This document shows, piece after piece, positions 1 through 9,521 of a stretch of DNA of 64,000 nucleotides. The stretch lies in assembly GCA_005046945.1 (NCBI GenBank), contig SUSS01000006.1, forward strand, positions 62,001-126,000, written 5' to 3'. Each line of letters starts with the position of its first letter. The first letter of the stretch is position 1. Made by a program: the position numbers and the translations under genes. Origin of the DNA: Tissierella creatinini (lineage in GTDB: Bacteria; Bacillota; Clostridia; Tissierellales; Tissierellaceae). The notes under the pieces are model-generated. The model ran no database searches and was not told the origin of the DNA. It saw nothing but the letters and a program-made list of their open reading frames with translations.

Positions 1-93
1 ACGAGGTGAAATGTCCCCCGCTTCTAAAACGATTAAATCGTTGCAGTAGTTTGATGTCTTGCAAGCAAGACTTCTGATACTTAAATAGGGGTA
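1..93 (-). repeat. Solo right-end-like copy of a TnpB-element end (cut by window edge)
   Basis: Read on the minus strand this matches the right end that follows the tnpB gene near 53.4-53.57 kb: a hairpin around a CAACGA-type core, then AAGCGGGGGACATTTCACCTC at the boundary. It has no coding sequence. The left edge of the window cuts it. Similar copies lie near 11.1, 19.9, 36.9 and 59.7 kb. It is best read as a non-autonomous or decayed IS200/IS605-type end that may still fold as a guide-RNA-like structure. Confidence 0.6.
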
Positions 94-128
94 AAAAGGG
101 TAAATGCCTAGGCATTTACCTTTTATTT
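94..128 (+). terminator. Rho-independent terminator
   Basis: A perfect 22-base palindrome at 99-120 is followed by TTTTATTT. It would end transcription coming from the left of the window. Confidence 0.7.
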
Positions 129-230
129 CTAATTTGACATATGTCATAAATGTAGTATAATTAATGGTATGGTCTTATTTTATTATATAGGGCTATGTAA
201 GTTAATATTTATTAGAAATGGGGGAAACAA

Positions 231-569
231 TTGGCTAGACCTATGAAATGGAGAAAAGTCTGCCGTCTTCCTAAGTGCCATTGCTTTGGTCCTTTGAATT
301 TAAAAGCAGACGATGATGATCAAGTCATTATGACTGTAGATGAATATGAAACTATAAGATTAATTGATTTAGAGGGAAAGACCCAGGAGAAATGTGCAGA
401 AAAAATGAACATAGCACGGACAACTGTCCAAGGTATTTATATAAACGCTAGAAAGAAGCTTGCTGATTCACTGGTCAATGGAAGGTCTTTAAGAATAGAA
501 GGCGGAGAATATACACTTTGCAATGGAAGGTTAAAATGCGGAGATAATTATTGCAATAAACTTACATAA
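231..569 (+). CDS. DUF134 family predicted DNA-binding protein
   Basis: 112 residues matching the DUF134/COG1342 family in length and layout. It has an N-terminal MARPxKWRKVC segment with clustered cysteines, a central helix-turn-helix (about residues 50-75, including ARTTVQGI) and a Cys-containing C-terminal tail ([12 protein letters not shown]). The family is thought to be transcriptional regulators, often near genes for metal or redox cofactors; the target here is unknown. The start is a TTG behind a GGGGGAAA ribosome site, and the protein begins exactly where family members usually begin. It stands alone, 64 bases before the dehydratase activase gene, and could regulate that locus (inference). 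Confidence 0.8.
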   Translation: MARPMKWRKVCRLPKCHCFGPLNLKADDDDQVIMTVDEYETIRLIDLEGKTQEKCAEKMNIARTTVQGIYINARKKLADSLVNGRSLRIEGGEYTLCNGRLKCGDNYCNKLT

Positions 570-633
570 GAAGTACTAGTTTATAGAAAAGGTATTATGA
601 TATTATACATGTATAAATAGAAAGGTGATATAG

Positions 634-3561
634 ATGAGAATAGGCTTAGATGTTGGCTCAACAACATTGAAATGCGTTGTTTCAGACGACCATGATAAAT
701 TGGTTTTTCATTCCTATGAAAGACACTTCTCACAGATTACTCAAAAGACCGCATCCTTGTTAAGACAAGTAAGGGACGAGTTTCCTGAAGAGAAGGAATT
801 CAGCATGTGTATATCAGGCTCAGCAGGAATGGGTATGGCGGAAACTTGTGGAATACCATTTATTCAAGAGGTATATGCTACAAGAATAGCAGTAAAAAGG
901 TTAATTCCATATTCAGATGTGGTTATAGAACTTGGAGGGGAGGACGCCAAGATATTATTTTTAACCAATGGAACAGAAGTAAGAATGAATGGATCCTGTG
1001 CTGGTGGTACAGGGGCCTTTATAGATCAAATGGCAACTTTACTTAATATCAGCTTAGTTGACATGAATGAAATAGCTAAGGATTATGAGAAGATATATAC
1101 CATAGCATCTAGATGTGGTGTGTTTGCTAAATCAGATGTACAGCCCCTTTTAAATCAAGGAGCAAAGAAGAGCGATATATCTGCATCTATATTTGCAGCA
1201 GTGGTAAACCAAACTATTGCTGGTTTAGCTCAAGGCCGTAAAATCGAAGGGCAGGTAGTCTACCTTGGAGGACCTTTAACTTTCTTGTCTGAACTTAGAA
1301 GCTCTTTTGATTATATACTAGATGTTAAAGGAATCTGCCCTGAGAATTCCCTTTACTACGTTGCTATAGGGGCGGCATTTTCAGACCTTAGCGAGAGATT
1401 GAATATAGAGAACACCATAAAATCGGTAGAATCATATAAATCAACTACAGGATTTTCCTCTACTATGACCTTGTTTGAAGACCAGGATGACTATGATGAA
1501 TTCTTTGAAAGACATGCAAAAGAAAGGGTAGAATATGTAGAACCAGAAAACTATAGGGGGCAAGCATACCTTGGAATAGATGCAGGCTCTACAACTGTAA
1601 AGGCAGCACTTATAAATGAAGATGAGGAAATACTTCTTTCTTCTTATTTACCTAATAGCGGAAACCCTGTACCTATAATAAAGGGCTTTTTAGAGGACGT
1701 TTACGAAAAATATCCAGATATAAAGATTAAATCCTCAGCAGTAACCGGATATGGTGAAGACATAATACAAAATGCCTTTAAAGTGGATTTTGGGATAGTA
1801 GAAACCATAGCTCATTATACTGCTGCTAAAAAGTTCAAACCAGACGTTGATTTTATTATAGATATAGGCGGACAAGATATAAAATGCTTTAAGATAAGAG
1901 ATGGAGTAATAGATAATATATTCCTAAATGAAGCCTGCTCTTCAGGCTGTGGATCATTTCTACAGACCTTTGCAGGCATATTAGAATACAAAATAGATGA
2001 TTTTGCAAAATTAGGCTTGCAATCCAAAAGACCTGTGGACCTTGGTTCAAGATGCACAGTCTTTATGAATTCCTCCGTTAAACAGGCTCAAAAGGACGGA
2101 GCAAACATTGAAGACATATCAGCAGGCCTTTCCCTAAGCGTAGTTAAAAACGCAATCTACAAGGTAATAAGAGCAGCTTCAGCTGATTCTTTAGGAGAGA
2201 ATATAGTAGTCCAAGGGGGTACCTTTCACAATGACGTAGTACTAAGAGCCTTCGAAAAGGAAATAGGAAGAAGCGTCATTAGACCAAATATTTCAGGAAT
2301 TATGGGGGCATATGGGGCAGCTCTTTATTCTAAGGAAAATCACAAGGCTCAAAGCACTCTAATTACTGATGAAGAACTAGATCACTTCGTTCACGAAGCA
2401 AAAGTTGTAAATTGCGGATTATGTAATAACAACTGTAAGCTTACAGTAAATAAATTTGACAACAATCGTAAATTCATAGGTGGTAATAGATGCGAAAGAC
2501 CTATTGCTACAAAGACTAATAAACCTAAGTACAATATCTTTGATTATAAGTTATCCTTGCTTCAAACATATAAACCTGTAAAGGGTAAAAGAGGACAGAT
2601 TGGGATTCCATTGGGACTTAATATGTATGAAATGCTTCCATTCTGGCATACCTTCTTTACAGAGCTTGGCTTTGAGGTCATAACATCACCAACATCCAAT
2701 AGAGACCTATATTTAAAGGGTCAGCATACAATCCCATCGGATACAGTTTGCTTCCCAGCAAAGCTAATCCATGGACATATTGACTATCTGTTGGAGAAAA
2801 AGGTAAAGACCATATTCTATCCATGCTTGACCTATAATATAGATGAAGAAAAGAGTGACAATCACTTTAATTGTCCTGTAGTGGCTTATTATCCTGAGGT
2901 AATAAAGGCTAATGTATCAGGGGTTGGAAATATAAAATTCATATACGACTACTTAGGAGTCCATAGGGCCAAGGACTTCACTAAGAAGATTCATAAATTA
3001 ATGGAAGATAATTTTGGAAAGATTCCATTTAGGGAAGTTAAAAGTGCAGTATCTAATGCCTTTGATGAATATGATTCCTATATGAAGAAGGTCAAGGATA
3101 TGGGCAAAAACTATATAGAACTAGCCGAAGCCAATGATATGCACATTATAGTTCTAGCAGGAAGGCCTTATCATATAGACCCTGAGGTAAATCATGGAAT
3201 TGCAAAACTTATAACGGAATTCGGAGTGGCCGTGGTAACAGAGGATTCAGTAAATCACCTTGTTGGTAAATTTCCTGTAAATGTATTGAATCAGTGGACC
3301 TACCATGCAAGACTCTATTCAGCAGCAAGATATATCAATACTAAGCCAAATATGGATTTAATTCAGTTAGTATCCTTTGGATGCGGTTTAGATGCTGTAA
3401 CAACAGATGAAGTTCAGTCTATATTAGAAGCTGAAGGAAAGATCTATACTCAAATTAAGATAGATGAGATTACTAATCTCGGGGCTGTAAAGATAAGAAT
3501 CAGATCTTTACTAGCAGCCATAGATCAAAGAAGAGAAGAGGTCGTTAGCTATGCCCAATGA
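634..3561 (+). CDS. 2-hydroxyacyl-CoA dehydratase activase-type ATPase, tandem BadF domains plus DUF2229
   Basis: 975 residues. Two ASKHA/BadF ATPase modules follow one another, with phosphate-binding loops GLDVGSTTLK near residue 4 and GIDAGSTTVK near residue 314. Each has paired cysteine motifs (GSCAGGTG and SRCGVF; ACSSGCGSF and SRCTVF) that in this family hold a shared [4Fe-4S] cluster at a dimer interface. The C-terminal part from about residue 590 (CGLCNNNC, then DUF2229) is typical of the large activase-like proteins of Clostridia. Known relatives use ATP to drive low-potential electron transfer to a 2-hydroxyacyl-CoA dehydratase or a double-cubane protein; the substrate here is not evident. 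The next gene overlaps it by 11 bases in another frame and looks like the dehydratase-like half, which is fused to this protein in some relatives. Confidence 0.85.
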   Translation: MRIGLDVGSTTLKCVVSDDHDKLVFHSYERHFSQITQKTASLLRQVRDEFPEEKEFSMCISGSAGMGMAETCGIPFIQEVYATRIAVKRLIPYSDVVIELGGEDAKILFLTNGTEVRMNGSCAGGTGAFIDQMATLLNISLVDMNEIAKDYEKIYTIASRCGVFAKSDVQPLLNQGAKKSDISASIFAAVVNQTIAGLAQGRKIEGQVVYLGGPLTFLSELRSSFDYILDVKGICPENSLYYVAIGAAFSDLSERLNIENTIKSVESYKSTTGFSSTMTLFEDQDDYDEFFERHAKERVEYVEPENYRGQAYLGIDAGSTTVKAALINEDEEILLSSYLPNSGNPVPIIKGFLEDVYEKYPDIKIKSSAVTGYGEDIIQNAFKVDFGIVETIAHYTAAKKFKPDVDFIIDIGGQDIKCFKIRDGVIDNIFLNEACSSGCGSFLQTFAGILEYKIDDFAKLGLQSKRPVDLGSRCTVFMNSSVKQAQKDGANIEDISAGLSLSVVKNAIYKVIRAASADSLGENIVVQGGTFHNDVVLRAFEKEIGRSVIRPNISGIMGAYGAALYSKENHKAQSTLITDEELDHFVHEAKVVNCGLCNNNCKLTVNKFDNNRKFIGGNRCERPIATKTNKPKYNIFDYKLSLLQTYKPVKGKRGQIGIPLGLNMYEMLPFWHTFFTELGFEVITSPTSNRDLYLKGQHTIPSDTVCFPAKLIHGHIDYLLEKKVKTIFYPCLTYNIDEEKSDNHFNCPVVAYYPEVIKANVSGVGNIKFIYDYLGVHRAKDFTKKIHKLMEDNFGKIPFREVKSAVSNAFDEYDSYMKKVKDMGKNYIELAEANDMHIIVLAGRPYHIDPEVNHGIAKLITEFGVAVVTEDSVNHLVGKFPVNVLNQWTYHARLYSAARYINTKPNMDLIQLVSFGCGLDAVTTDEVQSILEAEGKIYTQIKIDEITNLGAVKIRIRSLLAAIDQRREEVVSYAQ

Positions 3562-4882
3562 TATTAAAATAGTTGAATTCACAAAAGAGATGAAAAAGGA
3601 CTATACCATATTGGTGCCGGATATGCTTCCAATACACTTTGCAATGCTTATGAAGGTCTTTCATGAGTACGGCTACAATATGGAGGTTCTTAAGAACGAT
3701 AGTCCTAATGTAGTCAATGAAGGACTTAAGCTAGTGCACAATGATACTTGTTACCCAGCTCTATTGGTAATAGGCCAGTTTATGGACGCCTTAAAAAGCG
3801 GAAAGTATGATTTAAATAAGGTAGCTCTAATGATTACTCAAACCGGTGGTGGATGTAGGGCATCAAACTACATACATCTATTAAGGAAGGCCTTGAAAAA
3901 AGCAGGAATGGACCATATTCCTGTAATAAGCCTGAACTCATCGGGATTAGAAAAGAACTCTGGTTTTAAATACACCCTTCCTATGCTAATAAAATCCTTG
4001 GCAGTAGTGGCTTATGGAGATCTATTGATGCTTTTAAACAATCAAGTTAAGCCCTACGAAGTAAATAAGGGTGAAAGTCAAACCTTGGTAAACTTATGGG
4101 TTCAAAAATTGAGCGATGAACTAAATCATAACAAGGGATTTACCTTTAAGGCTATGAAAAACAACATCAAAGAGATTACAAAATCCTTTGCTAATATTAA
4201 GATGACAGGAGAAAAGAAGGTAAAGGTAGGAATAGTTGGAGAAATCTATGTAAAATACTCTAGCCTTGGAAACAACGAACTAGAAGACTTTCTCCATGAA
4301 GAGGACTGCGAAGTCATGGTACCAGGCCTTATGGGCTTTTTAATGTATTGTGTGGAAAATGGGGTAATAGACTCGACTCTTTATGGCGGAAAGCTTGTAA
4401 AGAGTAAAATCAATAGAGCAGCAAATGACTTTTTGATAAAAATAGAAGATACAATAATAGATGCAATAAAAGAGCATGATGTATTTACAGCGCCTACAGG
4501 CTTTAGGCACCTAAAAACCCTAGGTGAAAAGGTCATAGGACTGGGAAGCAAAATGGGTGAAGGATGGTTACTACCAGCCGAAATCATGGAGCTAATCCAG
4601 CTTGGATATGAAAATGTAATTTGTGCCCAACCCTTTGGCTGTCTTCCTAACCATATAATAGGAAAAGGCCTAATTAGAAAAATCAAGGGAATCCACGATG
4701 ATTCCAATATAGTTCCTATAGACTATGATCCAAGTGCCACAAGGGTAAATCAGGAGAACAGAATAAAGCTAATGCTTTCAGTGGCAAAGGAAAAGCTTCA
4801 AACGGAAAAAATGCTGGAAGAGCATATGAAGTTTACAGACTTAATAGAGAAAAAACAGCTGAAACTTGCTATTGAAGAATAA
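3551..4882 (+). CDS. 2-hydroxyacyl-CoA dehydratase D-component-like protein
   Basis: 443 residues related to the HgdB/FldB-type iron-sulfur dehydratase subunit family, of the variant that pairs with large BadF proteins. Visible cysteines sit in NDTCYPALL, TQTGGGCRASNY and CAQPFGCLPNH, the positions that normally bind the iron-sulfur cluster. It starts with an ATG inside the last codons of the activase gene and runs in a different frame, so the two are translationally coupled. A hairpin terminator follows directly. A role in reductive or dehydrating CoA-ester or double-cubane chemistry is inferred from the family; the substrate cannot be read from the sequence. Confidence 0.82.
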   Translation: MPNDIKIVEFTKEMKKDYTILVPDMLPIHFAMLMKVFHEYGYNMEVLKNDSPNVVNEGLKLVHNDTCYPALLVIGQFMDALKSGKYDLNKVALMITQTGGGCRASNYIHLLRKALKKAGMDHIPVISLNSSGLEKNSGFKYTLPMLIKSLAVVAYGDLLMLLNNQVKPYEVNKGESQTLVNLWVQKLSDELNHNKGFTFKAMKNNIKEITKSFANIKMTGEKKVKVGIVGEIYVKYSSLGNNELEDFLHEEDCEVMVPGLMGFLMYCVENGVIDSTLYGGKLVKSKINRAANDFLIKIEDTIIDAIKEHDVFTAPTGFRHLKTLGEKVIGLGSKMGEGWLLPAEIMELIQLGYENVICAQPFGCLPNHIIGKGLIRKIKGIHDDSNIVPIDYDPSATRVNQENRIKLMLSVAKEKLQTEKMLEEHMKFTDLIEKKQLKLAIEE

Positions 4883-4883
4883 T

Positions 4884-4924
4884 AAAAATCTTCTTATCAT
4901 TATCTATGATAAGAAGATTTTTAT
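4884..4924 (+). terminator. Rho-independent terminator
   Basis: AAAATCTTCTTATCA pairs with TGATAAGAAGATTTT and a T-rich tail follows, right after the dehydratase gene. Confidence 0.8.
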
Positions 4925-4982
4925 TATTAAAGGCACAGAAAAAACACAACTATCATGTATAATGAAGTGAGGAGGGATTAGG

Positions 4983-5678
4983 GTGCAAAAATTACTTATT
5001 GTAGATGACAATAAACAAATAACTTCAATATTAGAAGAATATGCAAAAAAAGATGGCTATAATACTATAATTGCCCTGGATGGAGAACAAGCTCTAGACT
5101 TATATGAAAAGGAAAAGCCGGATATAATCCTTCTTGATATCATGATGCCTAAAAAAGATGGATTTACCGTATGTCGAGAAATTCGCCGGACTTCCAATGT
5201 ACCTATTATTATGATTACAGCTCGTGGTGAAGACTTTGAAAGAATTATGGGGCTTGAAATTGGGGCAGATGATTATATAGTAAAACCATTTTCACCGGGA
5301 GAGGTCATGGCCCGTATTAGGGCTGTAATGCGTCGGATTGTCCGTGAAGATACAAATCCCCAGGCTTTTACCTATGATAATTTAACCATTTCCCTGGATG
5401 ATTACTCGGTCGTTATTGGAAATGAAAAGCCTTCATTAACTAAAAAAGAAATTGAAATTCTATGGACCCTTGCTAGTGTAAAAAACAAGGTATTTTCACG
5501 TGAAAACCTCTTGGATATTATATGGGGCCAGGATTACTTTGGAGATACCAGAACAGTAGATAGCCACATCAAGAGGCTTCGATCAAAGCTTGGAGAATAC
5601 CATCATCCTTCCTGGGATATAAAGACTATCTGGGGTGTTGGGTATAAGTTTGAGGTGGTAGACCATGAAAAAAAGTAA
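4983..5678 (+). CDS. OmpR/PhoB-family response regulator
   Basis: 231 residues. The receiver domain (about 1-115) has acidic residues DD at 8-9, the phospho-acceptor Asp52 in LLDIMMP, and the conserved Lys of VKPFSP. The C-terminal winged helix (about 130-228) ends with the usual RTVDSHIKRLRSKL and WGVGYKF motifs. The start is a GTG behind GGAGGGATTA. The 3' end overlaps the sensor kinase by 14 bases, so the two form one two-component system. The secreted DUF2680 protein downstream is a plausible target or partner (inference from position). Confidence 0.93.
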   Translation: MQKLLIVDDNKQITSILEEYAKKDGYNTIIALDGEQALDLYEKEKPDIILLDIMMPKKDGFTVCREIRRTSNVPIIMITARGEDFERIMGLEIGADDYIVKPFSPGEVMARIRAVMRRIVREDTNPQAFTYDNLTISLDDYSVVIGNEKPSLTKKEIEILWTLASVKNKVFSRENLLDIIWGQDYFGDTRTVDSHIKRLRSKLGEYHHPSWDIKTIWGVGYKFEVVDHEKK

Positions 5679-7107
5679 AATTGCCATAAAGCTTAGCATG
5701 AATTTTGCTATAGCTCTATTAACCTTTTCAGTTATAATCGGAAGTATATTTCTTTTTCTTTTCAGGAATTATACAGTGGAGCTTCACAAGAGGGAACTCT
5801 TAAATTATGCAGAGTCCTTGTCGAAGGTACTGAGTGGTGAAGAAAACTATGGAATTGGAAGAGGAATGGGAGGCAATGGAGCATATCTTAGATTTATTGT
5901 AGATATTGCAGCTACCGACGTTTGGATTGTAGATGAAAATATGGACCTTACCACAGCAGGCAATGGTCAAGGAATGATGAATGGTAAATACAACTTAACC
6001 GAGCTGCCACCAAATGCTGGAGAACTGATAACAGAAGTTCTACAAGGAGAAACATCATTTAGCGAGGGATTTAGTGAAACTCTAACTCAAGCAACTCTAA
6101 CATTGGGTACACCTTTGAAGAATGGAAATGGACAAATCATTGGGGCCCTACTTCTTCATTCTCCTATAGAGGGCACTACAAAAGCTATAAGCAATGGACT
6201 TTCAATTCTTGTAGCCAGCATTTTATTAGCACTTGCCATAACCTCAATACTATCTATTTTACTTTCTTACTCCTTTACAAAGCCTTTAAATAAAATGAAA
6301 AATGCAGCATTACAACTCTCAAATGGAGACTATACTGCTAAGAGTGGTGTAAATCAAAATGATGAAATAGGAGAATTAGCCAATACTATAGATTTACTTG
6401 CAATGCGTTTAGATAGAGCAAGCAAAGAAAGTGAAAAGCTTGAAAAGCTACGCCGTGACTTTGTAGCCAATATATCTCATGAGCTTAAAACCCCTATTAC
6501 CGTTATTAGAGGCTCCTTGGAAGCCTTATATGACAAGGTGGTTGCTGACCCTAAAAAAGTTGAAGAATACCAAATCCAAATGCTCAAGGAAGCAAAATTC
6601 TTAGAGCGGTTAGTTGGTGATTTATTGGACTTATCAAAACTTCAAAATACTGATTTTGTCATAGATAAGACCAGCATCAATATTAATGATGTAATGATGG
6701 ATGTAATAAGAAGTGGATATCAACTTGCTAAAAAGAAAAATATAATAATAGATGCGAAGATTCCCAATGAGCCCATAAGCATCCTAGGGGATTATGGAAG
6801 GCTTAGACAGATGCTTTTGATTCTTATTGATAATGCCATTAAGTTCTCTTTCCAAGACGGAGTAGTTGAAATCAAGGTTACAAAGGATGAGATTTTTATT
6901 CGAGACCATGGACCCGGCATAGATGAAGGTCATCTTCCATATATATTTGACCGCTTTTATAAAACTCAAGGAGAGGAAAATAAATCAGGAACCGGACTTG
7001 GGCTTGCCATTGCTAGACAGATCGGACAAAGGCATGGTATTCAATTAACAGCCCAAAATCATCCCCATGGGGGTGCGTTGTTTATATGTAAAATACCTTT
7101 AAAATGA
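5665..7107 (+). CDS. Sensor histidine kinase (HAMP, HisKA, HATPase_c)
   Basis: 480 residues. There is an N-terminal membrane helix (about 9-33), an extracytoplasmic sensor region of about 140 residues rich in Gly and Asn, a second helix (about 175-203) and a HAMP linker. The phospho-acceptor His272 is in ISHELKTP, and the ATPase domain has the N box LIDNAIKFS and G boxes DHGPGID and GTGLGLAI. Overlap with the response regulator gene gives an obvious cognate pair. The sensor loop contains a GRGMGGNG stretch resembling the Gly-Met-rich tail of the secreted protein encoded downstream. Confidence 0.93.
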   Translation: MKKSKIAIKLSMNFAIALLTFSVIIGSIFLFLFRNYTVELHKRELLNYAESLSKVLSGEENYGIGRGMGGNGAYLRFIVDIAATDVWIVDENMDLTTAGNGQGMMNGKYNLTELPPNAGELITEVLQGETSFSEGFSETLTQATLTLGTPLKNGNGQIIGALLLHSPIEGTTKAISNGLSILVASILLALAITSILSILLSYSFTKPLNKMKNAALQLSNGDYTAKSGVNQNDEIGELANTIDLLAMRLDRASKESEKLEKLRRDFVANISHELKTPITVIRGSLEALYDKVVADPKKVEEYQIQMLKEAKFLERLVGDLLDLSKLQNTDFVIDKTSININDVMMDVIRSGYQLAKKKNIIIDAKIPNEPISILGDYGRLRQMLLILIDNAIKFSFQDGVVEIKVTKDEIFIRDHGPGIDEGHLPYIFDRFYKTQGEENKSGTGLGLAIARQIGQRHGIQLTAQNHPHGGALFICKIPLK

Positions 7108-7199
7108 AAAGAAAAAAACATTATTTCGCCATATTTGTATTGTATATTTAAGCTACAGTAGAAAACAAACTACAAATAAAAGAAATTGGAGGTATTAAA

Positions 7200-7754
7200 A
7201 TGAAAAATTTTAAAAGATTAGTTACACTAGGAGCAGTAACTTTGGCAATAGGAGCAACTTCCCTAACGGCATTTGCCGCATCCCAATATAGCACACCGGC
7301 AGAAGCGCTTGCAGGCATAACAGGGCGTACAGTTGAAAGTGTCGTTGAAGAAAGAAAAGAATCAAACAAAACATATGGAACAATAGCCCAAGAAGAAGGA
7401 AAGTTAGATGAATTTAAATTAGAAGTGCTGGAAATGAAGAAAGCAAATCTTGCAGACCAAGTAGCTGAAGGAAAAATCACTCAAGATAAAGCAGATGATA
7501 TCATTAAAAAGCTTGAAGAAAACCAAGCTAATTGCGATGGTACAGGCGGGGCACAAGTTGGACGAAAACTTGGTGCAAAATTCGGGTCCAATGGAGAAGG
7601 GCTTGGAAATGGTGGAGCAAATAGAGGAAATGGCCAAGGAATGGGTCAAGTTAATGGAAATGGCCAAGCTAGAGGCCAAGGCAATGGACGTGGAATGGGC
7701 ATGGGCGGTATGAGATTACAAGATGGATCTTGTTTAGTAGACGATAATAAATAA
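7200..7754 (+). CDS. Secreted DUF2680-like protein with Gly/Asn/Met-rich tail
   Basis: 184 residues with a clear Sec signal peptide (cleavage probably after AFA near residue 27). A helical DUF2680-type region follows (about 28-105; AEGKITQDKADDIIKKLEE is typical) and then a low-complexity tail built on GNGQGMGQ-like repeats. Proteins of this type often sit next to two-component systems in Clostridia and may be envelope-stress or metal-related periplasmic-type proteins; no function is established here. It is 92 bases after the kinase gene, has its own GGAGG site, and is followed by a long terminator hairpin. Confidence 0.75.
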   Translation: MKNFKRLVTLGAVTLAIGATSLTAFAASQYSTPAEALAGITGRTVESVVEERKESNKTYGTIAQEEGKLDEFKLEVLEMKKANLADQVAEGKITQDKADDIIKKLEENQANCDGTGGAQVGRKLGAKFGSNGEGLGNGGANRGNGQGMGQVNGNGQARGQGNGRGMGMGGMRLQDGSCLVDDNK

Positions 7755-7756
7755 TA

Positions 7757-7815
7757 AAAAAAGTAAAGTGGTGCTTATCCGGATTAGTCTGTATAAGCAC
7801 CACTTTTACTTTTTA
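7757..7815 (+). terminator. Rho-independent terminator
   Basis: A long stem of about 18 base pairs (AGTAAAGTGGTGCTTAT with its complement) plus a T run lies just after the DUF2680 gene. Confidence 0.8.
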
Positions 7816-7863
7816 GACTTAAAATATCTATCACAACCTTCTCAGTAGCATATAAGATAATAA

Positions 7864-7927
7864 ACAATTGACAAGCATAAGAAAATTTGGTAACTTATAT
7901 AGGGATTGTCGATAAAGATTGTCAATT
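7864..7927. promoter_or_regulatory. Inverted and direct repeats in front of the acetate transporter gene
   Basis: AATTGACAA at 7866-7874 is the exact inverse of TTGTCAATT at 7919-7927, and ATTGTC is also repeated at 7905 and 7918. The arrangement suggests a regulator-binding region for the transporter gene. The regulator is unknown. Confidence 0.35.
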
Positions 7928-7947
7928 ATTAAACGATGGGGGATATT

Positions 7948-8571
7948 ATGAACAATAATCAAAAACAAGAAGTAAAAGTATTAAACTGTGATCCATCTGC
8001 CATTGGCTTATTCGGACTTGCAATGGTTACGCTGGTAGCATCATCACAAAAATTAGGTTTAACAGACGGAACTTCATTTGTAGTACCCTGGGCTATATTT
8101 CTAGGTGGCTTTGCCCAATTATTTGCTTGTATTAATGATTCAAAAAGACAAAATGTATTTGGCACCACTGCATTTGGAGGATATGCATTCTTCTGGTTTG
8201 GGGTTGCAACATCCTGGATGATAAAATCAGGAGTATTCGGAGAAGGCATGGCAGCAGGAGTAGATCCAAGACAGTTGGGAGTAGCTTTCTTAGGATATCT
8301 GATTTTTAGTGTGTTTATGACATTTGGAGCAGCAGAAACACATAAAGTACTTTTTATAATATTTATCTTTATAGACCTTCTATTTCTAGGACTTACTTTA
8401 AGCTCTTTTGGAATAATGGAACATGCAACACACACTTTAGCAGCTTATTCAGAGTTAGCTATAGCTATTTTTTCATTCTACGGGTCTGCAGCAGCGGTAT
8501 TAAATCCTCATTTTGGAAGAGTATTTTTACCAGTAGGCAAGCCTTTAGGTATATTTAAGAAAGCTGCATAA
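7948..8571 (+). CDS. GPR1/FUN34/YaaH-family acetate (succinate-acetate) transporter
   Basis: About 207 residues with six predicted membrane helices and the family signature near the N-terminus (cf. NPxPLGL; here DPSAIGLFGLAM). FGGYAFFW is also typical. The family moves acetate and related short monocarboxylates across the cytoplasmic membrane. An in-frame ATG lies 12 bases further upstream, but the GGGGGAT ribosome site sits between the two, so the ATG at 7948 is the better start. It is a single gene with its own terminator. In an anaerobe it could export or recapture acetate (inference). Confidence 0.85.
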   Translation: MNNNQKQEVKVLNCDPSAIGLFGLAMVTLVASSQKLGLTDGTSFVVPWAIFLGGFAQLFACINDSKRQNVFGTTAFGGYAFFWFGVATSWMIKSGVFGEGMAAGVDPRQLGVAFLGYLIFSVFMTFGAAETHKVLFIIFIFIDLLFLGLTLSSFGIMEHATHTLAAYSELAIAIFSFYGSAAAVLNPHFGRVFLPVGKPLGIFKKAA

Positions 8572-8603
8572 ATAAGAATACATGAAAATACATAAAGGCA
8601 TAT

Positions 8604-8634
8604 AAAAAGACTAGGTTATAAACCTAGTCTTTTT
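8604..8634 (+). terminator. Rho-independent terminator
   Basis: AAAAAGACTAGGTT and AACCTAGTCTTTTT form a 14-bp stem after the transporter gene. Confidence 0.82.
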
Positions 8635-8706
8635 ATATATATTAAGTTTAAGCCTCAATAAAAAATCAAAAAATGGGTAAAAATATGAAGAGGAGTGGGG
8701 TAAAAA

Positions 8707-9162
8707 ATGAAGCTTAAACAATGGCAAAAAAATCTATTATCAATACTTGTCATCGTAGTTGGAGGATTTATTCTTTTTAACCTGGCTTTTATTTTAACTG
8801 CATTGGTAGTAAGAGCAACAATGCTGGTCATGAAAGTACCTGAAAACATGCCACCTCCTTATATAGGAAGATATATAACTCTAGCTTTAATCTTAATAAT
8901 ATCATATATGGTTTTTCGCTCACACTTAAACCATACTATTAAGGCAACCTTTTTAACAATGCCACTTATGGTTATCCTTGTAATGATTGGAATAAGCCTA
9001 TATGGTCAAGCTCAATGGGTTATCTATGGAGTAGGAGCCCTAGTTATAATTGCAGTTATCTTATACCTATATAAGAAGAAACTCCCATGGCTATATTATT
9101 TTGCAACCTTTTATGTAGCAGCTCTAGGAGTATACATTATGATTTCTGGAATGGATATTTAA
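8707..9162 (+). CDS. Small integral membrane protein of unknown function
   Basis: 151 residues with about four hydrophobic helices (around 12-35, 52-70, 78-100 and 105-145). I do not recognise a family. A GAGGAGTGGGG ribosome site precedes the ATG. It ends 15 bases before the next small membrane protein, so the two probably form a two-gene operon. Confidence 0.6.
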   Translation: MKLKQWQKNLLSILVIVVGGFILFNLAFILTALVVRATMLVMKVPENMPPPYIGRYITLALILIISYMVFRSHLNHTIKATFLTMPLMVILVMIGISLYGQAQWVIYGVGALVIIAVILYLYKKKLPWLYYFATFYVAALGVYIMISGMDI

Positions 9163-9177
9163 AGAGGTGATAATAAA

Positions 9178-9471
9178 ATGAATTTTTATCATGAAAGTAA
9201 AATAGGAAAACTGGCAGTTGGATTGACTATGTTATATTTAATAATCCTACTATTATTTTTCCTACTTATGAGTATGGGCATAGTGGATTTCGATACCGGC
9301 CATTATTGGGATATAACCCTTGGAGTTCTGGTAGTAGTCGAGTTGGCAGCATTTGTGCTGAGTATAATTGCCATAAGAAAAGAGAAGACCATATTAGTCA
9401 AGTTTTCCTTGGTAATTGGTATTCTATCTTTAGCATTTTTACTTACACATAGCTTTTTTATAAATGATTGA
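9178..9471 (+). CDS. Small integral membrane protein of unknown function
   Basis: 97 residues with three hydrophobic segments (about 12-35, 43-66 and 72-92). No family recognised. It has a good ribosome site (AAAGAGGTGATAAA) and a strong terminator behind it. It probably shares a transcript with the upstream 151-residue membrane protein. Confidence 0.58.
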   Translation: MNFYHESKIGKLAVGLTMLYLIILLLFFLLMSMGIVDFDTGHYWDITLGVLVVVELAAFVLSIIAIRKEKTILVKFSLVIGILSLAFLLTHSFFIND

Positions 9472-9477
9472 AAGTTA

Positions 9478-9512
9478 AGAAAGCCCTATATGCTTTATAT
9501 ATAGGGCTTTCT
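9478..9512. terminator. Bidirectional terminator between convergent genes
   Basis: AGAAAGCCCTATAT pairs with ATATAGGGCTTTCT. It lies between the converging membrane-protein operon and the selO gene and can serve both strands. Confidence 0.78.
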
Positions 9513-9521
9513 TGCAGCAAA

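Noticed and set aside
7419-7713. Overlapping frames on both strands in the DUF2680 gene
   Set aside because: They are by-products of the repetitive Gly/Asn/Met-coding tail; the secreted protein frame has the signal peptide and ribosome site.
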